DNA of 64,000 nucleotides, taken from Plenodomus lindquistii (taxonomy: Eukaryota; Ascomycota; Dothideomycetes; Pleosporales; Leptosphaeriaceae). The notes under the pieces were generated by a model. The model worked only from the letters and a program-made list of their open reading frames with translations. It was not told the DNA's origin and ran no database searches. Shown here one piece after another: positions 31,271 to 41,681 of this stretch. The stretch is taken from contig JANUWI010000001.1 of assembly GCA_025504975.1 (NCBI GenBank), positions 1,054,001 through 1,118,000 of the forward strand. Direction: 5' to 3'. Every line of letters starts with the position of its first letter. The first letter of the stretch is position 1. A program made the translations under genes and the position numbers.

Positions 31271-32746
31271 ACATTATGGCCGGGTGAAAGGCATCGGCGG
31301 TGAATGTACCGGCTCAAATTGAAGACGAGGGGAGATCACTTGCTTTTCTTTGCACTTCCGTGAGACGCAACGGCGAAGTCCCAGTCAGACTTCAACCTTC
31401 GCGTACTCCTGGGGTCGTGCAGTCACCAAGTCGAAGCTGAAGTGCACCGATTAACGGCCATTCGTTTCGTCTTTTGTAATGATGAAACATGTCAGTCGTA
31501 AGGTGCATTTAGATATCCCCACCAGATACTGGCTTTATTTGGTGCAGCCGTTGGCCTGGCGCCGTTCGACCAAAGCATAGCTCTCCAAGCCTGGCCCTCT
31601 TGTTAGGTACTCACGTATGTAAGTTTGTCGTAAGACTGACGGTCAATTCCTACCTGTTGCACATGGTGCAGTTTCTTCAAATATAGTCCAGAATATAGTC
31701 AAATCAGCCCACTGCTGAATGGATTCGTCTCATTCATCCATGTCACAATCATCACCTGGACTAAGGGCCCAACATGGTCGTCTCGTAATGCGAACTGGTC
31801 CGGTTTGGTCATAGTGCTGATGATGTCAATGGACGATTGAAGACGATGTAAAGTTGCGAGTATTTGAATTGTGAGTGTCATTGTCGCGGTGTAGGGACAC
31901 GTTTGTTTGTGTCATCGACTAAGTGTCCCATGCCGCCTTCCAGACAAGCGGACGACACCCGTAGACAATGAGAACGCGAAAGATTTCAGTAGATGCGAGG
32001 CGAGAGGCGTGCCAGAACTGATTTCCACAGGTGAGATCGGGCTCTTGTATTATGTGGGCGCCTTTGTTAAATCCGAGACCGTGCCGTCCACTTTGTCGCG
32101 CTCAACAACGAGCTAGCTAGAGGCAGGTGAAGCCGGATCATGTAGACGTTTAGGCTGCAGACCGGAGAGTTCACTTAGACGCGTGAATGAAATCAGAGTA
32201 TGAGCAATGCTCCGACATGAGGTTGCTTTGCATTGTGACTCAACAGGGTGTGCAGAAGAGGATGGTGGTGGACAAGTGAGGCACACGAGAATGATGCGTG
32301 AGCACGTGATCCGCTTGATGACTCAGCAGCGCCTCGGCACGCCTTCCACTCCGCTCCGCCATCTCACTCCGCCATCTTCCATCTCATCACGACTGCCTTC
32401 GTTCGATACTATCCAGATGCTGTTGTATTATCCGTATACTAATAATGAATTTACATAATCCAACAGTGCTCTCTTTCTGGTAATCGCGATACAGCTATGA
32501 AGCTGCATTACAAAACATCCACCCGCCTTCCACCACCAGGTCATGCGCCGTCCGCAACAGAGAGATTGCTTAAAGATCAAAAAGATAAGAATAGACATGT
32601 CCCAGAGTCTGCTCACCTTGCAGAAGGGTAGACTCAGTCGTCACACTATCCAGGTAGACGACAACATGGTACAGCAAAAGTACAAGCAAAAGAACAATAA
32701 TAACACCAACAAGCGTCCTTCACAAATCGATCCTTCGCTTCCACTT
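31271..32746. other. Intergenic, no gene seen
   Basis: About 1.5 kb between tandem paralogues, holding the promoter of the downstream one. No coding relic of a third copy was found. Confidence 0.5.
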
Positions 32747-34582
32747 TCAAGATTTATGGTCCGGTGGCTGGTGTTCGAATGAGAATTCCTGGACGCCCTG
32801 TTGCTGCTGCCAGAAGGCGGTGAAGTCACCGCTGGCTGTGGCGTCCCCAACCTCATGAGATGGAGCTCTTTCCACATCAGCCAAGCATACACCTGCTTCT
32901 GGATGTTGTGCGAAAAGATTCGCATCCTGTGTGGTATGCGCGTAGGGCAGATCTCTTGTGGACGGCCAACCGATCATGTCGTTGAAGAGTGGGCTGTCAA
33001 CCCGGTCGGGAGGTTGAATATTCATCTGCGGAGGTTGACGGAAAATGTCGTTATGTTGCCAATCGTTTGGGGATGCCGTCGATTCGGGCATTCTGGGCGA
33101 TAAGAAATGATTGTGTGCCTGGCTCGGCGGCGACATGAAAGGCGATGAGAGATTGCGCGACATCGAAGCCATGAGGGGCACATGTGCTTGTGGCATGTCC
33201 AAAGCCATAGAGGATGATTGGATGTTGTTATGGAGTTGATCAAAGGAAGGGCTATGTGCATGGCTTGCTTGCTGATGTGGTGCAGGTCGTAACGTCGCAA
33301 ACATGTCTGGTGGAGAAGAGCTGATAGCGTCTCTCCGCTGAACCAAAGATGAGTAGTATGGCAGCCCAGTCGTATCCTTCTGTACTTGAGGGGATGTGCC
33401 TCGTGATGAGGGTAGGTCGGAGAAGGTGGAGGAGCGATTCCTGTTATGTCCACCTATCCTCCTTTTCTTGGCTGGCGACCCTGAGCTTCCCGCAACCAGC
33501 CCCTTCGCATTCGGTCGCTTGCCATTCCCGACCCTGTTCTGATCCTTTCGCTTGGAGTATGCCTTCGGCGCATTAACAAACATGCGGATCTGGTTGGAGG
33601 AACTCATGACATTCTCGCAGATGGACTTCTCGTGCTCAAGCGCGCTGATGATGTTATCCAGACGACCAGCGCAGTCGACATCGCGATCATCATCCTCACC
33701 CTTACGCTCATCGACAACGTAGTCGTTCTGTGTCCAGCCGCGGAAGCCCAGCTTGACCTGTTCGAGCATGGCATCGAACACCTTGTGAGCGTAGGCCTCC
33801 ACAAGCGCTGAGGGGTAGTTCGCGTCGTATACCCATCTCTTCATGGCCGTGGAGCCCTCGTTATCTCTTGCAATGTCTCCGCGGGTCATGGCGTTGTAGA
33901 TGCGTTCAACATGTTTCCGCCGGTCGCTCTCTACCTCTGCGATGGTTGGATCGTCCTGTGGTGGCTTACAGGGAGTTCGTTCAAAGCGCATAGATGTGTG
34001 ACGGAACTCTTTCGCCGCCCCAGAGCTGTCGAACCGATTGCAGAACGAATCATATTTGGAGAAACCGGCCGCCTGAATAGGGGCGCTGCTGTGTCGAGAA
34101 CCAGGGAAGGTTGATGCGTGCATAGTCGCGAGGGCAGGGTGCGTAAAGGAGGAGGATCTGTGATGCATGTTATGTGGCTCCGCTGCAGGTTCGAGCGAGT
34201 GCTGGGTCTCTCCTCCTGCGCTGCGGTTCCAGGCGCCTGGGCTAGAAGCAACTACATGGTTCTCGACAACGCATACGAGATTGCTGTCGTTCCAATCAGC
34301 GAATCGCGACGAAGTCTCAGTTGGTGTTGGGTTATGCGTGGGGTGTCTCTGCTCGTCTAGCATCGTGTTTGGTGGGTAGGGGTGGCTGTAGTTGTTTGCG
34401 CGCCCGACGTGCTGGCCGAAGGCTGTATTATGCAGGGTCCTGAAAGCTCCAGTGTCATGCATGGTTGGTCTCTGGAGGTTGCCAGGGGTCTGTCGGGCGT
34501 CTTGGGCGTCGACGGAGGGGCTGCTGCGAGTGTATTCGCTATGGCGGAGAGCGGGCTCCGCCGGGCGGGGAGGTTGATTCAT
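32747..34582 (-). CDS. Putative nuclear protein, 611 residues, paralogue of 29258-31270
   Basis: A single exon. The first 210 residues are disordered and H-, S- and P-rich. Residues about 219-350 form the conserved helical domain: RRKHVERIYNAM, then VFDAMLEQVKLGFRGWTQND, then RLDNIISALEHEKSICEN, then IRMFVNAPKAYSKRKDQNR. The last block and a later AKKRRIGG are likely nuclear localisation signals. The C-terminal half is low-complexity, rich in Q, H, P and S, with short hydrophobic patches (FTAFWQQQQGVQEFSF) of activation-domain type. The match to its neighbour shows a tandem duplication in the same orientation. Role inferred only from composition. Confidence 0.75.
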   Translation of the reverse strand: MNQPPRPAEPALRHSEYTRSSPSVDAQDARQTPGNLQRPTMHDTGAFRTLHNTAFGQHVGRANNYSHPYPPNTMLDEQRHPTHNPTPTETSSRFADWNDSNLVCVVENHVVASSPGAWNRSAGGETQHSLEPAAEPHNMHHRSSSFTHPALATMHASTFPGSRHSSAPIQAAGFSKYDSFCNRFDSSGAAKEFRHTSMRFERTPCKPPQDDPTIAEVESDRRKHVERIYNAMTRGDIARDNEGSTAMKRWVYDANYPSALVEAYAHKVFDAMLEQVKLGFRGWTQNDYVVDERKGEDDDRDVDCAGRLDNIISALEHEKSICENVMSSSNQIRMFVNAPKAYSKRKDQNRVGNGKRPNAKGLVAGSSGSPAKKRRIGGHNRNRSSTFSDLPSSRGTSPQVQKDTTGLPYYSSLVQRRDAISSSPPDMFATLRPAPHQQASHAHSPSFDQLHNNIQSSSMALDMPQAHVPLMASMSRNLSSPFMSPPSQAHNHFLSPRMPESTASPNDWQHNDIFRQPPQMNIQPPDRVDSPLFNDMIGWPSTRDLPYAHTTQDANLFAQHPEAGVCLADVERAPSHEVGDATASGDFTAFWQQQQGVQEFSFEHQPPDHKS

Positions 34583-36058
34583 TCAGTTGCTAGTGTTGCC
34601 TGTGGGGGTGAGGTTCGTGTCTTGTTGTGCGGTTTGAAGGGTGGGGTCGATGAAGAAGTACTGGCGCCGATGTCCCGAGTCGCCTGCTCCGAGAGTGGTG
34701 AAGAGCGGTGTGAATCGCACACAAGCAACCTCACTGGAATGGAGGGCATCACGGGAATTGACGACACTTTATATTCACGAGACACACAGCACACATGCAA
34801 CAGTTCACAGGAAAGCTGATTGCTGTAAACGTCGAGTCTCAGCAGATCGGGTCGTCGCGAATTTGGCGAATGATGCAGCAATGCGTTGAACGACGACGAG
34901 GGTTCCTGATGGCAGGACTCGCGTTAGCGGTGGATGCCTCGAGTTTAGCATGTTTTGTTTGCTTCCGTTGTCCCCTTTGACTGTGGTCATGCTTTCCACA
35001 TCGCGCTACACCCAGCAATCGTTTACTGGCTGCACAGCCCGTGATCAAGTCGAGCTATTCAGGGACTCGCTCCGACACACGTGCTCTTTGCCATTAGACT
35101 CCGTTGTTCGTTGACCATATCTAAGAATATCACCCTTGCTGGGACAGGTAGTGTTTGGCCATCACCCACCGAAAAGTGTTCTCCAATGGTCACAAGGCGG
35201 GACTCGTCTCCTTCCCCTGGTGGCTGTAAAGGCATCGCGACTGCCACGACAGACTCCGGAGGTCATGCGCCGAGCTCCGACCCCCAGCAATCAACACGCA
35301 GGACGGCTGTAGAGAGCCCATCGTGGCCGGTGAAAGACTCTAGAAATTCATGATAGTACGGTGAAGAGAGACAGTGATGGCAGCCACGAGCACAGTCACG
35401 ATGTACTACTCTTGATTGAGCGGTGACACTGGCGATAGACGTCCATCACCAACACCGCTGTTGGGGTATCGGTACACACAGACGCAGCAGACGACGGCAA
35501 GAAGGTGTGCATGGTGGCTAGACGAGGATCTCGAGCAAGAAGAGCCCACGTCAGGGCTACAAGCACGGCTAGAAGAAAGAGCTTCCAGGTTTGACGAGGA
35601 ACCACTGTGACGGCCAACATGATCTCTGAGTCCAGGATGTTCAACGGACCAGACGGCTTGAGATGAAGGACCTGCTCTTGGGCGCGAAGGCGGCTTCGTG
35701 GTCGGGGATAGTCGCTCTGTTATGTCCCTCGGTGATTGGGTTAGGGGTTGCGCTGCGGTTGATTGTTGTCATGGGCGCTTCAGGTTGGTCATTGCAGAAA
35801 AATGAGAGCGTATCGAGGTCTTGTGTTTGGACATCCCGTCGTAACTTCTTAACCCATACCTTCCATTCTCATAAATACGTTATTCCCATGTTGTCACGGC
35901 AGCATGTCCGCACTAGCATCAGGAATAGTCTTGTTTTTCTTGCAAAGGATCCCTAGAGACAAAGTGTCAGCGCCTGTGTACATCGGTATCCATGACGACT
36001 CACATTACTCCAGCTCGATAATTCAACTTGATATATTATATTTTCACCTATCTCTTCC
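34583..36058. other. Intergenic, no protein gene seen
   Basis: About 1.5 kb upstream of the 5S rRNA gene. From about 35940 the base composition turns AT-rich. No gene relic was identified. Confidence 0.5.
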
Positions 36059-36177
36059 ACATACGACCATAGGACACTGAAAACTAGGCTTCCCGTCCGC
36101 TCAGCCATATATAAGCAGTGTACCGGCGGATTAGTAGTTAGGTGGGTGACCACTAGCGAATCCCCGCTGTTGTATGT
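36059..36177 (+). rRNA. 5S ribosomal RNA
   Basis: About 119 nt with the fungal 5S layout. The 5' ACATACGAC pairs with the 3' GTTGTATGT (helix I). GACACTG pairs with CAGTGT (helix II). The internal control blocks are present (GCTTCCCGTCCGCTCAGCC and GGTGGGTGACCACTAGCGAA). Compensating pairs are kept, so it could be functional. It is a solitary 5S gene, as expected in filamentous ascomycetes where 5S genes are dispersed and transcribed by RNA polymerase III from an internal promoter. Confidence 0.9.
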
Positions 36178-36189
36178 TTTTGTTTTTTT
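36177..36189 (+). terminator. RNA polymerase III T-run terminator of 5S rRNA
   Basis: Five T, one G and seven T directly follow the 3' end of the 5S gene. Confidence 0.8.
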
Positions 36190-36876
36190 GATTAAGTTAG
36201 TTTATAAATGTATGTAATCTTACTTAGGTCACTTAGAGTTTTAAAATAGCTTACTCTTTTATAGTCTATGTTCCTTCTACCTACGGTAGGGTTTTCTATA
36301 ATTAGACGATTTAAGTATAGATTAGGAAATGTAGTTAATGTTTTTTTTTGGCAGTGCAGTGAATGCTGCGGGTTGTGTAATAGTATAATGTACATACATT
36401 GTACATATTTCTAGGTGCTAATATAGATGGTAGTACAAACGTATAAACTTAAACACGGCGTGAGAATATCCTAGCTACGTTGCGTCGTCATCTTACACAT
36501 ACCCACATTTACAACCCCAAATGCAATTCAAAAAAAAAGGCCCTTTTTCCCAACAAAAAAACGACAACTCCACGCAATGCATCCAGAAAAAGCAAACCTC
36601 TCTCTCTCCACTCCAACTCTACGCACCTACGCTCTTCTTCTTCCGCCCCCTCATCTCCCCTGACTTTCTCTTCCTCCCATCTAGCGTACTCCCCTTCTCC
36701 CCGAGTTGCGCTCTCCACAACCTCATTGGGCTCAAGTAGACCTCTCCCCACCCGTCCACTGTACCTCTACTGCAAATCTGTAAAATCGTTGGATTCGCCG
36801 TAATGGGCCAATCTGTGGATTCCTTTGGCCGCATATATTCTCTTTCTGCATCACCGCCGCGAAGGGCGGGACTGAG
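36190..36876. other. AT-rich then pyrimidine-rich intergenic stretch
   Basis: Bases 36190-36430 are strongly AT-rich with TA steps. Bases 36580-36740 are C/T-rich and lie in the 3' flank of RPO41. No gene seen. Confidence 0.5.
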
Positions 36877-39800
36877 TCATGAGAAAAAGTATTTGGATTC
36901 TCTCAGACGAGTCACGTCCCATGTGCCCTTTTGAGGTACGGGTGGGAAGGTAAGCGGGATCCAGACCTGGACTTGCGCGTGCCGGGCCGTAGCGGCCGAA
37001 GGACTCTTCTCAATGGGCGCGTCGGCGTCGGCGTCAGCAGCGAGGTCAGCCTCTTCTTGCGCTTCTTCGAGCGTGTAGGCTACGTCTGCAGTTGACGGAG
37101 TCGAGTCGGCGTCGTTGACGATGGCTTCTGCTTCCGCAGTGCGGACTTTGTCGCGGACTTCTTCTGTACGGGTGGCGGAGTTGCGGGTTTTGGTCTCACC
37201 CAATAGTGCTAGTCTGAATGATGCGAAAGCCTTGGGATCTGGGTTTGCGAGCCAGATGGACGTTGGTGTGACCATCTCTTCACCCTTCTTGCGCTCAGCT
37301 TTCTCTGTGCTGTTGAGAAGGTCGAGACGCTGAGATTCGAGCGCGAGTTCTTCGTATGAGGCACTGCCAACACGGGAATCACTTGCTTTGAGGGTCTTGC
37401 CAGTGGCCTTTCGCCACGAGGAGCGCCAGGCTGTGATCTTTTGGCCGACCTCTGAACTAGCGAGGAGATTGGCGCGGTACATGTGGCCGCTATAGCGAGT
37501 CGAGAATTCAGCGGCAAGACGATCAATAATGTCCTCCGAGTGCATGCGAACAAAAGCATCGCGGAGGATTACATTCAGATTGGGAATGTCACAGGCATGG
37601 GTCCAGAAACTGTCGTGCACGGCGGCGAAGTCCAGACCAATCTCGTTGCACTTGAGCGCGGATAGCACCATGTGTGTCGCGTCGAGAGAATGGATGAAAT
37701 TGGGAGGAAAGGCCTGGAGTTGCTTGCGCTTGTCGACCTCGTCTTCCAACGTACGCTTCTGCACTGTGATTTCCTGGACCTTGGTTCGGATGACCTGAAC
37801 GCTATCCTTCCGGTAGGGCTGGACAATTGGCATCTTCAGCGGCGTCGTCCAGATGATGCCGGTCTTGAAATTTTCCATGTTCTTTGCAAGCTTCTTCTTC
37901 ACCGAGTCGTTGAGCTTTTTGGGCACGTTGTATTTCGCATCGTAGAAGACGGACTCGTCTCCATCATACCGCGCCCTGATCTTTTCAATCTGCTCGGGAG
38001 AGACCGATGTCGTTATACGTTCCCCGCATTCGCCAAGCCAGTACTGGATTTCCTGTGCGCCGTTGAAGATTTTGCCCAGCGCACTAAAAATCTTGGCCGC
38101 AATGTACATGGCGACTTGATTCAAAGAGTGAACTTTGTTGGTTGGTTCGAAGTTGGGGAATATGACCTTGAGCTCATCGGCGACCTGTGCCTTGGCTCCC
38201 ATGAAGGTGACACCGTAAACATTGGTCATTACCGTGCGCTTGACGACCTTGCGGGAAATGTAGCCGTCGACGAACTTGGCAAGTGGCTTATTCGCAGCAG
38301 CATCCTTCGCTACGTCCTCCTTGACGAGCTCTGCGACACCGGTATAGATATCCTGGGGGCGATCAGATGGCTCGAGGTTGACCTGACGAGCACCTGCGTG
38401 ATCACCACCAAGTGCAGCGTAATGCTGAAGTCCGTTGCAGGTTCCATCCTGGTGCACTGGAAGTTGAGACACGTAGCGAGTAGGATCAGGAAGATCCCAA
38501 GCTTGCTTCAGCTCCATGCAACAGGCGAGACATTGCCATGGGTCCTCGGCCCCGGCCCACCATCGTCGGCCGGTAAGAGGCTTAGTAGCTGAATCGCGGA
38601 TCTCGTCCATTTGATCAACTGCAAACTGCTCACGCTCCCGCAGACTAGCTTTGTCGAATCCGTACAGATTAGCCATGTGAATCTTGAGCCATTGCAATCC
38701 GACCGCCCCGAGCTCCTTCCCGCGTGCGAATTTTAGTAGGCCTCTCGCAAGGTCTGAACCAATGTGGTTGAGGATAGGTGGGATTGGGTATGCACGACCG
38801 CGAAAGTCCACACTGTGCGGGAAGTAGATATGCTTCTCTTGAGCGTACGCTCGCGCTGTCTCGAGCTGGAAATTCTGGAAACATCTCTGCGAATGGAGAC
38901 CCATCTTCTCGTTCTCGTAGGCTTGAAGCTTCTTGCTCCACTCTGCTCGCTCGCGATACCCAGCATCTGTGGGTGGTTCTGAGGGTCGCTGCAAGCCTGT
39001 TTCTTCCGAGATAAGTCCCCCAACCGATTCGCCGTTGTTCCAGGCCTCAGCCATTACCTCGAGGACGCTGACGTTAATCTGCCATGGAACTTGACCGAGC
39101 ACGTCCAGCCCTGAGAGAACCTTGTCCATATCGCCGTTCTCGATGGCTGATTGTGCATACGCCTTTTGTGCTGTGTCGTGGTTCTTCTGACGTACGACTT
39201 TCTGCGGTGTTGTGAAGTAGCCACCGTCCTCGAAGCTTGTCCACTTTTTCGGTTGCACAACCATAGGCAGTTTGACGGTTGAAATGCTATGGACTGAGTC
39301 GTTTCGCAGCTTCTTCAGAAGATCGTGGTGCGGAACCATGTATCCTACCTTCTTGCCTTGGTGGAAACCAACTTGGTGATGGAACGCAGCCACGGTGCTG
39401 GACAGCGTCTCTCCGGTTTTTGGGTCATCCGCTGTCACTGTTACTGTTGCTGACTGGAGAAGTAGTTCCAGACACATGGCCCCAAGCTTTGTTCGAGAGG
39501 GCAGCGGAATATCGCTCTTGGTATAATCTGGTTTTGCCAGGGTCGGGTAGGGTCGCCGGGGGGGATGTTCGGCCGGTGCTGCTGTTGTCTTTGACAGTCT
39601 ATCTATGAGCTCCCTGCGTATCGCTTGACGCTGTTTTCTGACGACTGCAGCTCGACGGGCTTTTGCGTCCGCCCGCAGGGCGTCCTGAACATCTGTTCCG
39701 AGCGCAATGGACATGGCAGATATCTTCAGAGCGGTGGAATCCTCCTTGTGACCGCGCATGCACGAGTTGATGGCACGAGCGACCGTCATGGCAGCCAACT

Positions 39801-41154
39801 GTTCCGGCTTGCATTGCACCAAAAAGGGCCCGTATGAGGCGGCCTCATCACGAACATATTCCTTGGAGCTGGCCGCCAAGACCTTCTTTGCATGTGCTAT
39901 CCGCTGCTTGAAGAGGGGTTCCAGAGCCTGGTACCAGTTGTACATGATGGCCTGAATGGGTTTGCTCTTGAGGACACCGTGGATGCCCATGTCTTGCATT
40001 TTCTTGTCTTCGGCCTGCCACCGGTCCACGGCAGCCTTCATTGAATCTTGCTCCATGCGTATCTGGCGCGCATAGTCGTAGGCGTAGTCCTTTTCTTCTT
40101 GGGTTCCTTGCATGTCGTGGGGATATGGCACGGTGGAGGCATCCTCAAAGACACTGAGCGCAGACTTGAGCGAAGACAGGCCCAGTCCCTTCTGCGCCAC
40201 CGGTTTGATGGGTGAAACGGGCTGTGCTGAGGCCAAACCGTGGTAGTGCAAGTTCTCGAGTGCAGCCGTGGTGCTCGTGTTGAGATGCTGGACGTGTTCC
40301 AGTGTCGGGGGTTCTTCGTACGCATCTGGCTGCAGGCGAAGCAAGGCATCCCATTCTTCGTCGGTGAAGTCGGGCGCGCTGTTGATGTCATCGATCACGT
40401 CGGGTCCTAGCTGCTGCGCCGCCTCTAGCAGCTCGCGCACTTTGGCATCCCGTTCGCCCTCGGGCGCGAAGTTCATGGCCGCCCGCAACAGACTGACGTA
40501 CGTCTGTGCGTTGGGGGCGATGCCCTGTTGTAGGATGCGCGTGCGGTACCATTGCTCGACAGTGGCCATGGAGTTGTCCTGGGGGTCCTCGAGGGCAGTC
40601 TCGACTAGGGCCTGCAGATAGACATTGTGGGCGTCCGTCACCTCGGCCGCAGACTTGTTGTAGACCGACGTGAGGCGCTCGAGAATGACCGACGCGCGCT
40701 CCAGCCGCCCAATGCGCAGACAGGCATAGAGGTTCTGGTGCAGTTCGAGTGGGTTGGCGCCGTATCCGTGGTGGTCGCGCATGGGCGGCGCTGAAGAGAC
40801 CGAGTCGCGGACGACAAGGGGTGCGATGTAGTCCCACGAGGGGAGCGGTGCGAGGCTGGCTTGCGGGCTGTTGCGAGCCCAGGCACCGTGTTGGAAGGGG
40901 CTGAAGGCGGGGGACGAGGGCGAGGGCTGCAGCTGGGCCGTCGTGGCATGCCGCCGTGATTCGCTTGGTGACGAGAGGGACGGTCGCCGCTGCCGCCGGG
41001 GGATTTGAGGCTGTGTGCCGACCGAGGGCAGATTCGACGTCTGCCGTGACTGCGCTGGACACAGCCATGGCCGCATCAATTGGGTCGTGAGTGGCGTGGG
41101 GATTCTGGTGGCATCTCGTCGTAACCTCCGCCCAGCTGCTCGCGTGAGCATCAT
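36877..41154 (-). CDS. RPO41: Mitochondrial DNA-directed RNA polymerase
   Basis: A single exon of 1425 residues, a usual length for the family. The first 70 residues are R-, S- and T-rich with few acids, a mitochondrial presequence. An N-terminal helical region with PPR-like character (AHNVYLQALVETALEDP) follows. The C-terminal half is the single-subunit T7-type polymerase: DGTCNGLQHYAALGGD near residue 900 carries a catalytic Asp, and FIHSLDATHMVLSAL with AVHDSFWTHACD near residue 1180 holds the second. It transcribes mitochondrial DNA and makes its primers. A 306-codon open frame on the opposite strand (37672-38592) is a shadow. Confidence 0.97.
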   Translation of the reverse strand: MMLTRAAGRRLRRDATRIPTPLTTQLMRPWLCPAQSRQTSNLPSVGTQPQIPRRQRRPSLSSPSESRRHATTAQLQPSPSSPAFSPFQHGAWARNSPQASLAPLPSWDYIAPLVVRDSVSSAPPMRDHHGYGANPLELHQNLYACLRIGRLERASVILERLTSVYNKSAAEVTDAHNVYLQALVETALEDPQDNSMATVEQWYRTRILQQGIAPNAQTYVSLLRAAMNFAPEGERDAKVRELLEAAQQLGPDVIDDINSAPDFTDEEWDALLRLQPDAYEEPPTLEHVQHLNTSTTAALENLHYHGLASAQPVSPIKPVAQKGLGLSSLKSALSVFEDASTVPYPHDMQGTQEEKDYAYDYARQIRMEQDSMKAAVDRWQAEDKKMQDMGIHGVLKSKPIQAIMYNWYQALEPLFKQRIAHAKKVLAASSKEYVRDEAASYGPFLVQCKPEQLAAMTVARAINSCMRGHKEDSTALKISAMSIALGTDVQDALRADAKARRAAVVRKQRQAIRRELIDRLSKTTAAPAEHPPRRPYPTLAKPDYTKSDIPLPSRTKLGAMCLELLLQSATVTVTADDPKTGETLSSTVAAFHHQVGFHQGKKVGYMVPHHDLLKKLRNDSVHSISTVKLPMVVQPKKWTSFEDGGYFTTPQKVVRQKNHDTAQKAYAQSAIENGDMDKVLSGLDVLGQVPWQINVSVLEVMAEAWNNGESVGGLISEETGLQRPSEPPTDAGYRERAEWSKKLQAYENEKMGLHSQRCFQNFQLETARAYAQEKHIYFPHSVDFRGRAYPIPPILNHIGSDLARGLLKFARGKELGAVGLQWLKIHMANLYGFDKASLREREQFAVDQMDEIRDSATKPLTGRRWWAGAEDPWQCLACCMELKQAWDLPDPTRYVSQLPVHQDGTCNGLQHYAALGGDHAGARQVNLEPSDRPQDIYTGVAELVKEDVAKDAAANKPLAKFVDGYISRKVVKRTVMTNVYGVTFMGAKAQVADELKVIFPNFEPTNKVHSLNQVAMYIAAKIFSALGKIFNGAQEIQYWLGECGERITTSVSPEQIEKIRARYDGDESVFYDAKYNVPKKLNDSVKKKLAKNMENFKTGIIWTTPLKMPIVQPYRKDSVQVIRTKVQEITVQKRTLEDEVDKRKQLQAFPPNFIHSLDATHMVLSALKCNEIGLDFAAVHDSFWTHACDIPNLNVILRDAFVRMHSEDIIDRLAAEFSTRYSGHMYRANLLASSEVGQKITAWRSSWRKATGKTLKASDSRVGSASYEELALESQRLDLLNSTEKAERKKGEEMVTPTSIWLANPDPKAFASFRLALLGETKTRNSATRTEEVRDKVRTAEAEAIVNDADSTPSTADVAYTLEEAQEEADLAADADADAPIEKSPSAATARHAQVQVWIPLTFPPVPQKGTWDVTRLRESKYFFS

Positions 41155-41681
41155 GGTGCCGGTCGTGAATGGCAGGCACCGATGCCCAGTCTATCGTACG
41201 AAATGCTGTTGCTTCAAAGTCTGTTCGCCGTCTCTCAAGATCCTCTGCACCACATGTGCCTGCTCCCACTGTCGTCCTGGCCTGGTCTAATGGGGTATCA
41301 CAAAAATCTAGCACAAAAACTCCACAAGTAAAAGAAGATGCCACACCGCCGCAGAAGAAAACAGAGCACCCTTAGAACCGTCGAGGGCAGGATGAGTCGG
41401 TGGCCCGTTGTCGTCGTGTTGTTGCCGAAATGTTTTGCGGCGAATGCAAAAGTTCGTCTCCGTCATTAGAGGTTAGCGCCACCAGCCTCGGTTGCCAAGA
41501 CGCACCTCATTGCCACCCAATTGCACATGAGTCGTGCACGGGAAGCATGCAACAGTCCAATCGTGGATGCATGGGAATACAGGGCAATGCTACACATGTC
41601 GAGTTGATGCTATTTCGTTATGAAGAGTACCTGACGCAAGAGCCTATTATCCAGAATCTATCTTACAGCCCCCTGTACGCT
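41155..41681. other. Intergenic, upstream of RPO41
   Basis: RPO41 promoter and 3' flank of the next minus-strand gene; no gene seen. Confidence 0.5.

Noticed and set aside
37672..38592. 306-codon plus-strand ORF across RPO41
   Set aside because: It lies opposite highly conserved polymerase motifs, and its protein has no domain; it is a shadow of the real gene.
40388..41344. 318-codon minus-strand ORF overlapping the RPO41 N-terminus
   Set aside because: Same strand, different frame; the RPO41 frame has the presequence and continues into polymerase motifs.
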